A stretch of DNA of 14,457 bases, from the NCBI GenBank assembly GCA_903930745.1, contig CAIYZX010000498.1, positions 1 through 14,457 of the forward strand. Reading direction: 5' to 3'. This DNA comes from an uncultured Chloroflexota bacterium (GTDB lineage Bacteria > Chloroflexota > Limnocylindria > Limnocylindrales > CSP1-4). This document shows positions 6,563 to 12,817 of the stretch, piece by piece. Each line of letters starts with the position of its first letter. The first letter of the stretch is position 1. A program made the position numbers and the translations under genes. The notes beneath the pieces are model-generated. The model ran no database searches. It was not told where the DNA came from and saw only the letters and a program-made list of their open reading frames with translations.

Positions 6563-6592
6563 ATCTACCCGACCCCCAAGGGTCTGGTAGAT
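6563..6592. terminator. Bidirectional terminator hairpin between convergent genes
   Basis: ATCTACC (6563-6569) pairs with GGTAGAT (6586-6592), and after one C/T mismatch GACCC (6571-6575) pairs with GGGTC (6580-6584) around a CCAA loop. This 12-bp hairpin lies between the stops of the plus-strand sulfotransferase (6442) and the minus-strand betA (6626). No strong T-run follows on either strand. Confidence 0.6.
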
Positions 6593-6625
6593 CGTTGTGG
6601 GGTCCTGGGTCGGCGGACCCGGCGG

Positions 6626-8287
6626 TCAGGCGTTCTCGCGCCGGAACCAGGCCGGATGCTCCGGCGCCAGCGGCGTGTTGCCGAGGACCAGGTCCGCGGC
6701 CTTCTCGGCCAGCATCATGACCGGGGCGTAGATGTTGCCGTTCGTGACGTACGGCATGGAGGACGCGTCCACCACCTTGAGGCCCTCCACGCCACGCACG
6801 CCCATGGTGAGCGGGTCCAGGACGGACATCTCGTCCGTGCCCATGCGCGCCGTGCAGGAGGGATGGAGCGCGGTCTCGCCGTCCTTCGCCACCCAGGCCA
6901 GGATCTCCTCGTCCGTGGCCACCTTGGGCCCGGGTGAGGTCTCGCCGGCGTTGAACGGCCCGAAGGCGGGCTGGTTCAGGATCTTGCGGGCGGTGTGGAT
7001 GGCCTCCACCCACTCGCGCCGGTCCTGGTCCGTGGACAGGTAGTTGAACCGGAGCGCCGGGTGCACGGTGGGGTCCGTGGAGGTGATCTTCACGGAGCCG
7101 CGCGCATCGGAGTACATGGGCCCGATGTGGACCTGGTACCCGTGCCCGCCGGACGGCTTGGAGCCGTCATACCGGATGGCCAGCGGCAGGAAGTGGAACA
7201 TCAGGTTCGGGTACTTCTCGTGCTCGTTGGAGCGCGCGAAGCCGCCGGCCTCGAAGTGGTTGGTGGCACCCGGACCCTTGCGCAGGAAGAGCCACTGGAA
7301 GCCGATCCACGGCTTGCGCCAGTCCTCCAGCGCCGGCTGCATGGAGACCGGCAGCTTGCACCCGTACTGGACGTAGACCTCCAGGTGGTCCTGCAGGTTC
7401 TCGCCCACGCCCGGGACGTTCGCGACGGGCTTGATGCCCAGCTTCGAGAGCTCCTCCGCGTTGCCCACGCCGGAGAGCTGCAGGAGCTGCGGAGAGTTGA
7501 AGGCGCCGCCCGCGAGGATCACGGTGCCGCCCATCGCCTGGCTCGTCTCGCCCTTGCGGTTGGTCCACTCCACGCCGGTGGCCCGGGTGCCGTCGAACAG
7601 GACGCGGGTGACGAAGGCGCGGGTCTGGACCTGCAGGTTCCTGCGGCTGCCCAGCACCGGGTGGATGTAGGCGCGGGAGGCCGAGAGGCGGCGGCCGTTG
7701 CGGATGTTCCGGTCGAAGGCCGCGAAGCCCTCCTGGCGCTCGCCGTTGACGTCCGTGGTCAGGTCATACCCCGCCTGCTGGACGGCCTCGAAGAAGGCGC
7801 CGAAGAGCGGGCTGCTGGCGGGGCCGCGCTCCAGGACGAGGGGGCCGGACTTGCCGCGGAACGGGTCCGCGTTGTCCGCGGCCATGCACGATTCCATGCG
7901 GCGGAAGTACGGCAGGCAGTGGGCGTAGTCCCACGTCTCCATGCCCGCATCGGCACCCCAGCGCTCGTAGTCCATGGGGTTGCCGCGCTGGAAGATCATG
8001 CCGTTGATGGACGAGGAGCCGCCCAGCACCTTGCCGCGGGCGTGGTAGACGCGGCGGCCGCCCATGAAGGGCTCAGGCTCTGACTCGTACTTCCAGTCGT
8101 AGTACTTGGAGCCAATGGGGAAGGTGAGGGCCGCCGGCATGTGGATGAAGACGTCCCAGGGGTAGTCCGGACGTCCCGCCTCCAGCACGAGCACGCGGTT
8201 GCCCGGATCCGCGCTCAGCCGGTTGGCGAGCACAGAGCCCGCGGAGCCGCCACCAACGATGATGAAGTCGTGCTGCGTCCTGCCCAT
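6626..8287 (-). CDS. betA: Choline dehydrogenase, GMC flavoprotein family
   Basis: The 553-residue FAD enzyme oxidises choline to betaine aldehyde and often on to glycine betaine. The N-terminal dinucleotide-binding motif GGGSAGSVLANRLS begins at about residue 12. The GMC signature region ARGKVLGGSSSINGMIFQRGNP and the C-terminal block HPSCTARMGTDEMSVLDPLTMGVRG follow. The presumed catalytic histidine is His475 and its partner Asn516 (VTNGN). The end of the protein, YVTNGNIYAPVMMLAEKAADLVLGNTPL in type, is characteristic of BetA rather than other GMC oxidases. The ATG at 8287 is 7 nt after an extended -10 element, so the mRNA is probably leaderless. No betaine aldehyde dehydrogenase (betB) or BetI-like repressor lies alongside. 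With the importer 2 kb away, it supports a choline/betaine role for the region. A related alcohol substrate is the main alternative. Confidence 0.92.
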   Translation of the reverse strand: MGRTQHDFIIVGGGSAGSVLANRLSADPGNRVLVLEAGRPDYPWDVFIHMPAALTFPIGSKYYDWKYESEPEPFMGGRRVYHARGKVLGGSSSINGMIFQRGNPMDYERWGADAGMETWDYAHCLPYFRRMESCMAADNADPFRGKSGPLVLERGPASSPLFGAFFEAVQQAGYDLTTDVNGERQEGFAAFDRNIRNGRRLSASRAYIHPVLGSRRNLQVQTRAFVTRVLFDGTRATGVEWTNRKGETSQAMGGTVILAGGAFNSPQLLQLSGVGNAEELSKLGIKPVANVPGVGENLQDHLEVYVQYGCKLPVSMQPALEDWRKPWIGFQWLFLRKGPGATNHFEAGGFARSNEHEKYPNLMFHFLPLAIRYDGSKPSGGHGYQVHIGPMYSDARGSVKITSTDPTVHPALRFNYLSTDQDRREWVEAIHTARKILNQPAFGPFNAGETSPGPKVATDEEILAWVAKDGETALHPSCTARMGTDEMSVLDPLTMGVRGVEGLKVVDASSMPYVTNGNIYAPVMMLAEKAADLVLGNTPLAPEHPAWFRRENA

Positions 8288-8294
8288 GGCCGGG

Positions 8295-8303
8295 ATGCTA
8301 GCA
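8295..8303 (-). promoter_or_regulatory. Extended -10 promoter of betA, leaderless
   Basis: Minus-strand TGC-TAGCAT (8303-8295) is an extended -10 with a 4/6 hexamer match, 7 nt before the ATG. The predicted start of transcription coincides with the start codon, and no ribosome binding site is seen. Confidence 0.5.
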
Positions 8304-8316
8304 CCGCGTTTTGGGG

Positions 8317-8334
8317 CCGAACCATGCCGTTCGG
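8317..8334. promoter_or_regulatory. Inverted repeat over the betA -35 region, candidate operator
   Basis: CCGAAC (8317-8322) and GTTCGG (8329-8334) form a perfect 6-bp inverted repeat with a 6-bp gap. It starts 17 bp upstream of the betA -10 hexamer, where a dimeric regulator would compete with or recruit RNA polymerase. It could instead be a small terminator hairpin for the prepilin peptidase gene, whose stop is at 8399. Confidence 0.35.
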
Positions 8335-8346
8335 ACGGGGTCCCGG

Positions 8347-8367
8347 GGGGCGCTTCGGTCCCGCCCC
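8347..8367 (-). terminator. Possible weak terminator after the prepilin peptidase gene
   Basis: GGGGCG (8347-8352) pairs with CGCCCC (8362-8367) around a 9-nt loop, about 30 nt after the minus-strand stop at 8399. No T-run follows. With GC this high, a chance hairpin is quite possible. Confidence 0.25.
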
Positions 8368-8398
8368 GGCGCGCCGGCCGTGCCGCCTGCCCTGGGCC

Positions 8399-9037
8399 TC
8401 AGCCGGTGACGAGCAGGGTCCAGAGGGCGCCCAGGATCAGGAAGGGGCCGTACGGGATGAAGTCCCGGAGGGTGATCCGCCGGGCCACCAGCAGCACCAC
8501 GATGACGATGCCCGCGAGGAGCGCGCCCGCCACGACGCCGGAGAAGAGGCGCAGCGGCCCCGCGATCAGGCCCACCGAGACGAGCAGCTTGACGTCGCCG
8601 AGGCCGAAGGCGCCCGCCCCGAACGGGATCGAGAAGGCGAAGAGCGCGACCGGGATCAGGATGGCCGCCACGGCGGCGATGGGCACAAGTCCCGGCGGCA
8701 CCATGGGGTTGGCGCCGGAGATGGAGAAGACCAGCGCCAGCGGCACCAGCGGGTACGTGATGAGGTTCGGCAGCAGCCGCTGGTCCAGATCCGTGGCGAA
8801 GCCCAGCACCAGCGCGGCGATGTAGGCGCCGAAGACCACCTGCACCAGCGGGTCCGAGAACCGCCAGGTGAGGAGGAGGTACGCGCCCGCGGAGACGAGC
8901 ACCACCACCAGGGTCCGCCAGTCGCGAGCACGGACGGATCCGTCCTCGTGCTCCGGCCAGCGGGCCCCGATGCGGTCTGCGACGTAGCCCCAGAGGCCGC
9001 CCGCGATCGCGAGCACCACGGTCACCGGCGTGATCAC
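8399..9037 (-). CDS. Short type 4 prepilin peptidase-like membrane protease (A24 family)
   Basis: The product has 212 residues from GTG 9037 and consists mostly of membrane helices. Two aspartates expected for an A24 aspartic peptidase are present: Asp83 in TDLDQRLLPN and Asp148 in GLGDVK. The C-terminal IPYGPFLILGA block is also typical of prepilin peptidases. It would cleave leader peptides of type IV pilin-like proteins at the cytoplasmic face of the membrane. The N-terminal region (GGLWGYVADRIGARWPEHE) aligns in style with the usual GSFLNVVIYRLP segment. The following zinc-binding four-cysteine stretch is missing, and no cysteine occurs in the protein. N-methylation activity is therefore doubtful, so it may be peptidase only. 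The gene starts 35 nt after the pepA stop and is probably co-transcribed with it. An in-frame start at 9112 would overlap pepA and is less likely. Confidence 0.8.
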   Translation of the reverse strand: MITPVTVVLAIAGGLWGYVADRIGARWPEHEDGSVRARDWRTLVVVLVSAGAYLLLTWRFSDPLVQVVFGAYIAALVLGFATDLDQRLLPNLITYPLVPLALVFSISGANPMVPPGLVPIAAVAAILIPVALFAFSIPFGAGAFGLGDVKLLVSVGLIAGPLRLFSGVVAGALLAGIVIVVLLVARRITLRDFIPYGPFLILGALWTLLVTG

Positions 9038-9071
9038 GGGCGTGCGGCCTTGGGCGTGGGGCTTGGGTGGG

Positions 9072-10577
9072 TCAGCCGGCGCCGGCGACCGCGAGCTCCA
9101 CCAGCGTGGCATGTGTCACGCCGTTGGCGCCGCGCGGGGCGAAGGGCATGTTCTTGCGGTAGTACGCCGTCCCGCCGATGTCCAGGTGGGCCCACGGCAC
9201 GGTCCGGAACTTCTCGAGGAAGAGGCCGCTCTTCACGAGCGACGCCTCCGCGGACGAGGAGTTCACGATGTCGCCGTACCAGCTGTCCAGGTCCGCGAGG
9301 TAGTCGCGCAGGAGCGGGATGCGCCAGTAGCGCTCGCCCGCGCGGTCCGCGGCGGCCGCCACCTGGTCCCACCAGGGGTCCGGGGTGGCGAAGGCGCCGG
9401 TGACCATGTAGCCGATGGCTCGGCCAACGGCGCCCGTGAGCGTGGCGACGTCCACGAGGTGCGTGGCGCCCAGGCGCTCCGCGTAGGTCATGGCGTCCGC
9501 GAGGATCAGGCGGCCCTCGGCGTCCGTGTTGATGATGTCCACCCAGGTCCCGTTGAGCGCCTTGACGATGTCGCCGGGCTTGGTGGCGTTGCCGCCGGGC
9601 ATGTTCTCGACCGCCGGGGCCACCGCGAGGAGCGGCATGTCCGGGGCGAGGCGCTTGGCGGTGGCGATGGCCGCGATCACGGTGCACGCACCGGTCTTGT
9701 CCATCTTCATCTCTTCCATCCGGTCAGCGGGCTTGATGCTGATGCCGCCCGAGTCGAAGCAGACGCCCTTGCCGATGAGGCCGAGGTGGCGGCCGAGCGC
9801 GTCCCTCTCGCCCTCGCCCCTGTTGCGCAGGACGATCATGCGGGGCTTGTTCGCGCTGCCGCGGCCCACCGCAAGGAAGAGGTTCATGCCCAGGTCGGCG
9901 GCGCGGCCCTCGTCGATCACGTCGATCCAGAGGCCGTGCTCCTCGGCGATCGCCCGCGCCTCGTCCGCCAGCACGGCCGGCGTCACGTCGTTCGCGGAGC
10001 GGTTGGCCAGGCGGCGGGCCATGTTCGCGCCCTCGCCCATGATCCGGCCGCGGTCCGCGCCGGCCGCAACGGCCGTGGCCGCGTCGGGGCTCGTGACCAG
10101 GACCAGCTCGTCCAGCGCGGGCGGGGCCGCGTCCGTGTCCTCGTGGTAGATCGCCTTGGGCTCGAACCCGCCCTCCACGAGACCGCGAGTGATCGTCTCG
10201 GCGGCCACGGCGGCGTCACCGCCCAGGCCCTCCGCCACGGGCGCCAGCCAGACGGCCACGGTGTGGACGTCGCGCTTCACCAGCCGGCGCATCACGGACG
10301 AGCCCATGCGGACCGCGACCTCGCGGCCGAAGCCGTCCGCGGCGCCGGCGCTGATCGCCAGGAGGCGCCTCGCGGGCACATCGCCCGGGGCCGCCAGGGC
10401 CGTCGCGTAGCGCTTGCCGCCCAGCTCGCCGAACGCCGCGAGGGCGCGCAGCTCGCCGCCGGTCCGGCGGTCCAGCTCGTCCAGCTCGCCCGCGAATGCG
10501 ACCTCGCCGATGACGGGCACCACCAGCAGGTCTGCTGCTGCCTCCCAGGGATGGCCGGTGACGACGCGGATCTGCAC
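9072..10577 (-). CDS. pepA: Leucyl aminopeptidase, M17 family
   Basis: The 501-residue cytosolic metallopeptidase removes N-terminal amino acids and normally works as a hexamer with two metal ions. The family signature NTDAEGRL is at 350-357. Expected metal ligands and catalytic residues are visible: Lys270 and Asp275 (GKGVCFDSGG), Lys282, Asp293 (KMDKTG), Asp352, Glu354 and Arg356. The N-terminal regulatory/DNA-binding-like domain (about 1-170) is present but diverged. The end WAHLDIGGTAYY is typical. The GTG at 10577 was chosen because GGAGG lies 5 nt upstream and the length fits the family (about 500). The longer in-frame extension reads through the neighbouring gene. The prepilin peptidase gene follows 35 nt downstream. 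A role beyond general peptide turnover is not indicated. Confidence 0.94.
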   Translation of the reverse strand: MQIRVVTGHPWEAAADLLVVPVIGEVAFAGELDELDRRTGGELRALAAFGELGGKRYATALAAPGDVPARRLLAISAGAADGFGREVAVRMGSSVMRRLVKRDVHTVAVWLAPVAEGLGGDAAVAAETITRGLVEGGFEPKAIYHEDTDAAPPALDELVLVTSPDAATAVAAGADRGRIMGEGANMARRLANRSANDVTPAVLADEARAIAEEHGLWIDVIDEGRAADLGMNLFLAVGRGSANKPRMIVLRNRGEGERDALGRHLGLIGKGVCFDSGGISIKPADRMEEMKMDKTGACTVIAAIATAKRLAPDMPLLAVAPAVENMPGGNATKPGDIVKALNGTWVDIINTDAEGRLILADAMTYAERLGATHLVDVATLTGAVGRAIGYMVTGAFATPDPWWDQVAAAADRAGERYWRIPLLRDYLADLDSWYGDIVNSSSAEASLVKSGLFLEKFRTVPWAHLDIGGTAYYRKNMPFAPRGANGVTHATLVELAVAGAG

Positions 10578-10630
10578 GGAGACCTCCGAAGAGCGTGGGG
10601 CTGCCGGGCTGACGGTGCCCGGGCCGGGGT

Positions 10631-10670
10631 ACTCGAGGGGCTGGGCGGACCCTGCCCCGATGGCTCGAGT
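10631..10670. repeat. Inverted repeat ACTCGAG/CTCGAGT in the pepA leader
   Basis: ACTCGAG (10631-10637) and CTCGAGT (10664-10670) are perfectly complementary, and inside them GGGGC (10637-10641) can pair with GCCCC (10654-10658). The outer arm overlaps the putative pepA -10, and the rest falls in its leader. It could be an operator, a leader structure, or a terminator for the preceding membrane protein gene. Confidence 0.35.
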
Positions 10671-10673
10671 GTA
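10668..10673 (-). promoter_or_regulatory. Possible -10 element for pepA
   Basis: Minus-strand TACACT (10673-10668) matches TATAAT at 4 of 6 positions. No clear -35 is seen. Transcription would begin near 10661, giving a leader of about 84 nt with GGAGG before the GTG. Confidence 0.3.
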
Positions 10674-10681
10674 GCGCCGCC

Positions 10682-11656
10682 CTACGGGATCGCGGCGTCC
10701 TGCTCCTGCAGGGCTCGCTGCGTGTCCAGCGCATCGGACAGCTGGCCGCGCGCGGTCTCGATGGAGATCAGCGCCTGGTTGAGCCCGCCCTGGGCGATGT
10801 CGGACATGATCACGAGGATGCCCTTGGTGCTCTCCGGCAGGGCGGCCCGGGCCACCTTCTCGGCGTCGATCGCCTTGCGAACCGCCGCGGTCACCACGCC
10901 CTTGCTCTCGTTGAGGGCCGTGTACAGGGCGCGGAGCGACGTGTCGTAGGCCGCGTTCCGGTCCACCCATGCCGTTAGCGTGGAGATGTCTGCGCGCTTC
11001 GCGAGGCGGGCGGCGATCTCGCGAAGCGTGGCGATCGTCGCGTCGGGCGCGTCCAGCAGCCTGAGCGCCTTGGCGTACTTCGCAGCGGTGCCCGCCGAAG
11101 CGGCCTGGGCGGTCTCCTGGTCGTGACGCTCCAGGAGGCCGCTGACCTGCGAGGCGTCAAGGGCCTGGCCCGTGAGGGTCGCCCAGTCTTCCTCAAGGCC
11201 GTCCGTGAGGACCGTCGTGTCCACCAGCTGTCCGTATCGCTCCTCGAGGTCCGCCCGGACGTGCAGCCCGGCGTCCACGCCCATGTGGGGGACCTCGGCG
11301 AGGGCGGCCTCGAGGATCGCCGCCTGGTCCTTCACCACTGTGAGCTGGTTGGTGCCGTCCGCGATGGCGGTGCCGAGCGCCTCCTGGTCGCCGGAGAGCA
11401 GCATCGCGAGGCAGGTGCGCGCCGAGCCGGACAGGGTGTCCACCGCATCCGCGACCGCCTGGAGATCGGTGGTGGCGCCGTCGAGCAGCGGGGTGACCTC
11501 CGTGTCACCGGGCGCGGTGAGCTCCGCGCGGGCCGGAGTGCCGGCGATGTGGTTGATGGTCCCGGCGATGCCGCCACCGCCCACCGCGATCAGCGCGACG
11601 ACCAGGACCCACACCAGGGCCGTGACGAGCCGGGAGAAGAGATCGGCGATGCGCAC
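10682..11656 (-). CDS. Unrecognised single-pass membrane protein with a helical outer domain
   Basis: The product has 324 residues from GTG 11656. I do not recognise the family. Residues about 11-33 (LVTALVWVLVVALIAVGGGGIAG) form one membrane helix near the N-terminus. The remaining 290 residues are hydrophilic, rich in Ala, Asp, Glu, Leu and Thr, and look mostly helical with possible coiled-coil stretches, as in methyl-accepting or sensor-like outer domains. No kinase, HAMP, enzyme or peptidoglycan-binding motif is visible. The GTG at 11656 is 6 nt after a TACTCT hexamer, which suggests a leaderless start; the longer in-frame ATG at 11746 would nearly touch the upstream gene's stop and lacks a membrane-protein-like N-terminus. 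The outer domain has one cysteine. It ends just before the pepA promoter region. Confidence 0.7.
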   Translation of the reverse strand: MRIADLFSRLVTALVWVLVVALIAVGGGGIAGTINHIAGTPARAELTAPGDTEVTPLLDGATTDLQAVADAVDTLSGSARTCLAMLLSGDQEALGTAIADGTNQLTVVKDQAAILEAALAEVPHMGVDAGLHVRADLEERYGQLVDTTVLTDGLEEDWATLTGQALDASQVSGLLERHDQETAQAASAGTAAKYAKALRLLDAPDATIATLREIAARLAKRADISTLTAWVDRNAAYDTSLRALYTALNESKGVVTAAVRKAIDAEKVARAALPESTKGILVIMSDIAQGGLNQALISIETARGQLSDALDTQRALQEQDAAIP

Positions 11657-11662
11657 GGCGCC

Positions 11663-11668
11663 AGAGTA
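11663..11668 (-). promoter_or_regulatory. -10 element of the 11656-10682 membrane protein gene, leaderless
   Basis: Minus-strand TACTCT (11668-11663) keeps the T, A and final T positions that matter most in a -10 element. It ends 6 nt before the GTG at 11656, so transcription should start at or beside the start codon. No ribosome binding site is evident. Confidence 0.4.
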
Positions 11669-11746
11669 GCGGGCCCTCGCGCGGAGTGCCGTCCCCCGTT
11701 CGGGCGGCCCGGGCGGGGCGTCTCGGACGCCTGCGCCCGCCTTCAC

Positions 11747-12679
11747 CTACTGTTTCGAGGCCTTCGCCCGCAGGTGCGTCAGCCCGCCCTCCATGGGCAC
11801 GGGATCGAAGCCAAAGCCGGCCTTCGCCGAGTCCACGGGGCCGATGTTGTCGAGCTTGAGCTGGCGCAGCTGGTCCGTGGCCACCGGGAACGGCAGGCGG
11901 ATCATCTCCGACAGACCGGCGACGAGCCGGATCAGCGCCACGGGCATCGGCACGAGGAGGCGCCTCGCGCCCATGCCACGGCAGACCTCCTCCACCACCT
12001 CGCGGTAGGTCCAGTAGCGGGGACCGCCGAGGGGAAGCTCGCTGCCGATGTACGCATCGTCGCCGAACACGAGGACGATGGCGCGGGCGAGGTCCGTGAT
12101 CGCAAGGGGCTGGAAGCGGGCCTGGCCGGAGCCGGTGATCGGCACGATTCCGGGCGACATGCGGACCAGGTCCGCGAGGATGTTGAAGAAGCCGTCCCGC
12201 GGGCCCCACAGGAGCGAGGGCATCACGATGGTCCAGTCCAGGCCGCTCTCGCGCACGAGCGCCATGGCCCTGGCCTTGGACGAGGCGTAATGGAGCGCCG
12301 GATCATCGACGACGGCGAGCGCCCCGAGGTGGACGAAGCGGCGGACGCCGGCCGCCTGTGCCGCGGCCACCATGTTGCGCGTCCCCTCGGTGTTCACCAG
12401 GCGCAGCGTCTGGCCGCCGTCCCAGTCACGGGCCACGGCGACGAGATGGAGGACTGCGTCCACGCCTGAGAGCACGCCGTCCAGCGACGCGGACTTCGTC
12501 ACGTCACCGCGCCGCACCTCCACGCCGCCCTGCTGGGCGGCGGTCAGACGGCCGGTGACCTCGGCAGCGCCCCTGTCGTCACGCACGAGCGCGAGAACGC
12601 GGTGACCGGCATCGACGAGCGCCGGGACGACATGACTGCCAACGAAACCGTTGGCGCCGGTGACAAGGATCGTGGACAT
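11747..12679 (-). CDS. NAD(P)-binding atypical SDR (NmrA/NDUFA9-like epimerase/dehydratase family)
   Basis: The product is a 310-residue Rossmann-fold protein. The nucleotide-binding motif TGANGFVG is at 7-14, followed by DAGHRVLALVRD, where Arg33 may favour NADP. The YxxxK pair is present as Tyr131 and Lys135 (YASSK). The serine or threonine usually found about 10-13 residues earlier is not obvious in HLGALAVVDDP, so classical dehydrogenase activity is uncertain. The pattern resembles the atypical SDR group around complex I subunit NDUFA9 and plant/bacterial sugar- or isoflavone-reductase-like proteins; the substrate is unknown. The ATG at 12679 has AGAGG 6 nt upstream and begins the Rossmann motif directly. 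A much longer in-frame extension crosses the divergent deaminase gene and is not real. Confidence 0.87.
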   Translation of the reverse strand: MSTILVTGANGFVGSHVVPALVDAGHRVLALVRDDRGAAEVTGRLTAAQQGGVEVRRGDVTKSASLDGVLSGVDAVLHLVAVARDWDGGQTLRLVNTEGTRNMVAAAQAAGVRRFVHLGALAVVDDPALHYASSKARAMALVRESGLDWTIVMPSLLWGPRDGFFNILADLVRMSPGIVPITGSGQARFQPLAITDLARAIVLVFGDDAYIGSELPLGGPRYWTYREVVEEVCRGMGARRLLVPMPVALIRLVAGLSEMIRLPFPVATDQLRQLKLDNIGPVDSAKAGFGFDPVPMEGGLTHLRAKASKQ

Positions 12680-12720
12680 CGGGTGCCTCTGCGTCGCGCC
12701 TGCTCGGAGTGCGGCTTCGC

Positions 12721-12726
12721 ATCGTA
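12721..12726 (-). promoter_or_regulatory. Possible -10 element for the SDR gene
   Basis: Minus-strand TACGAT (12726-12721) matches TATAAT at 4 of 6 positions and would start RNA near 12714, leaving a 35-nt leader that contains the AGAGG ribosome binding site. The -35 is poor. Confidence 0.3.
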
Positions 12727-12805
12727 TTCGACGCGCCACGCGGGACGGATGGGTGCGCCGGGCATCGACTCCGCACCCGCGCCCCGCGCCAACGCCAACC
12801 GGGCA

Positions 12806-12811
12806 TACCAT
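12806..12811 (+). promoter_or_regulatory. -10 element of the adenosine deaminase gene, leaderless
   Basis: TACCAT (4/6 match to TATAAT) lies 6 nt before the ATG at 12818, and no ribosome binding site is present in the gap. The spacing equals that of the other predicted leaderless genes in the window. Confidence 0.4.
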
Positions 12812-12817
12812 CCGGCC

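Noticed and set aside
6601..6620. Small hairpin GGGTC/GACCC next to the betA stop as a second terminator
   Set aside because: The stem is only 5 bp in GC-rich DNA, and the stronger hairpin at 6563-6592 explains termination better.
8317..8334. LexA-type SOS box
   Set aside because: The arms CGAAC and GTTCG resemble the Gram-positive SOS box, but the gap here is 6 bp, not 4, and choline dehydrogenase is not an SOS gene.
9030..10949. Plus-strand reading frame of 639 codons opposite pepA
   Set aside because: The composition is typical of an antisense frame, and the M17 signature on the minus strand is unambiguous.
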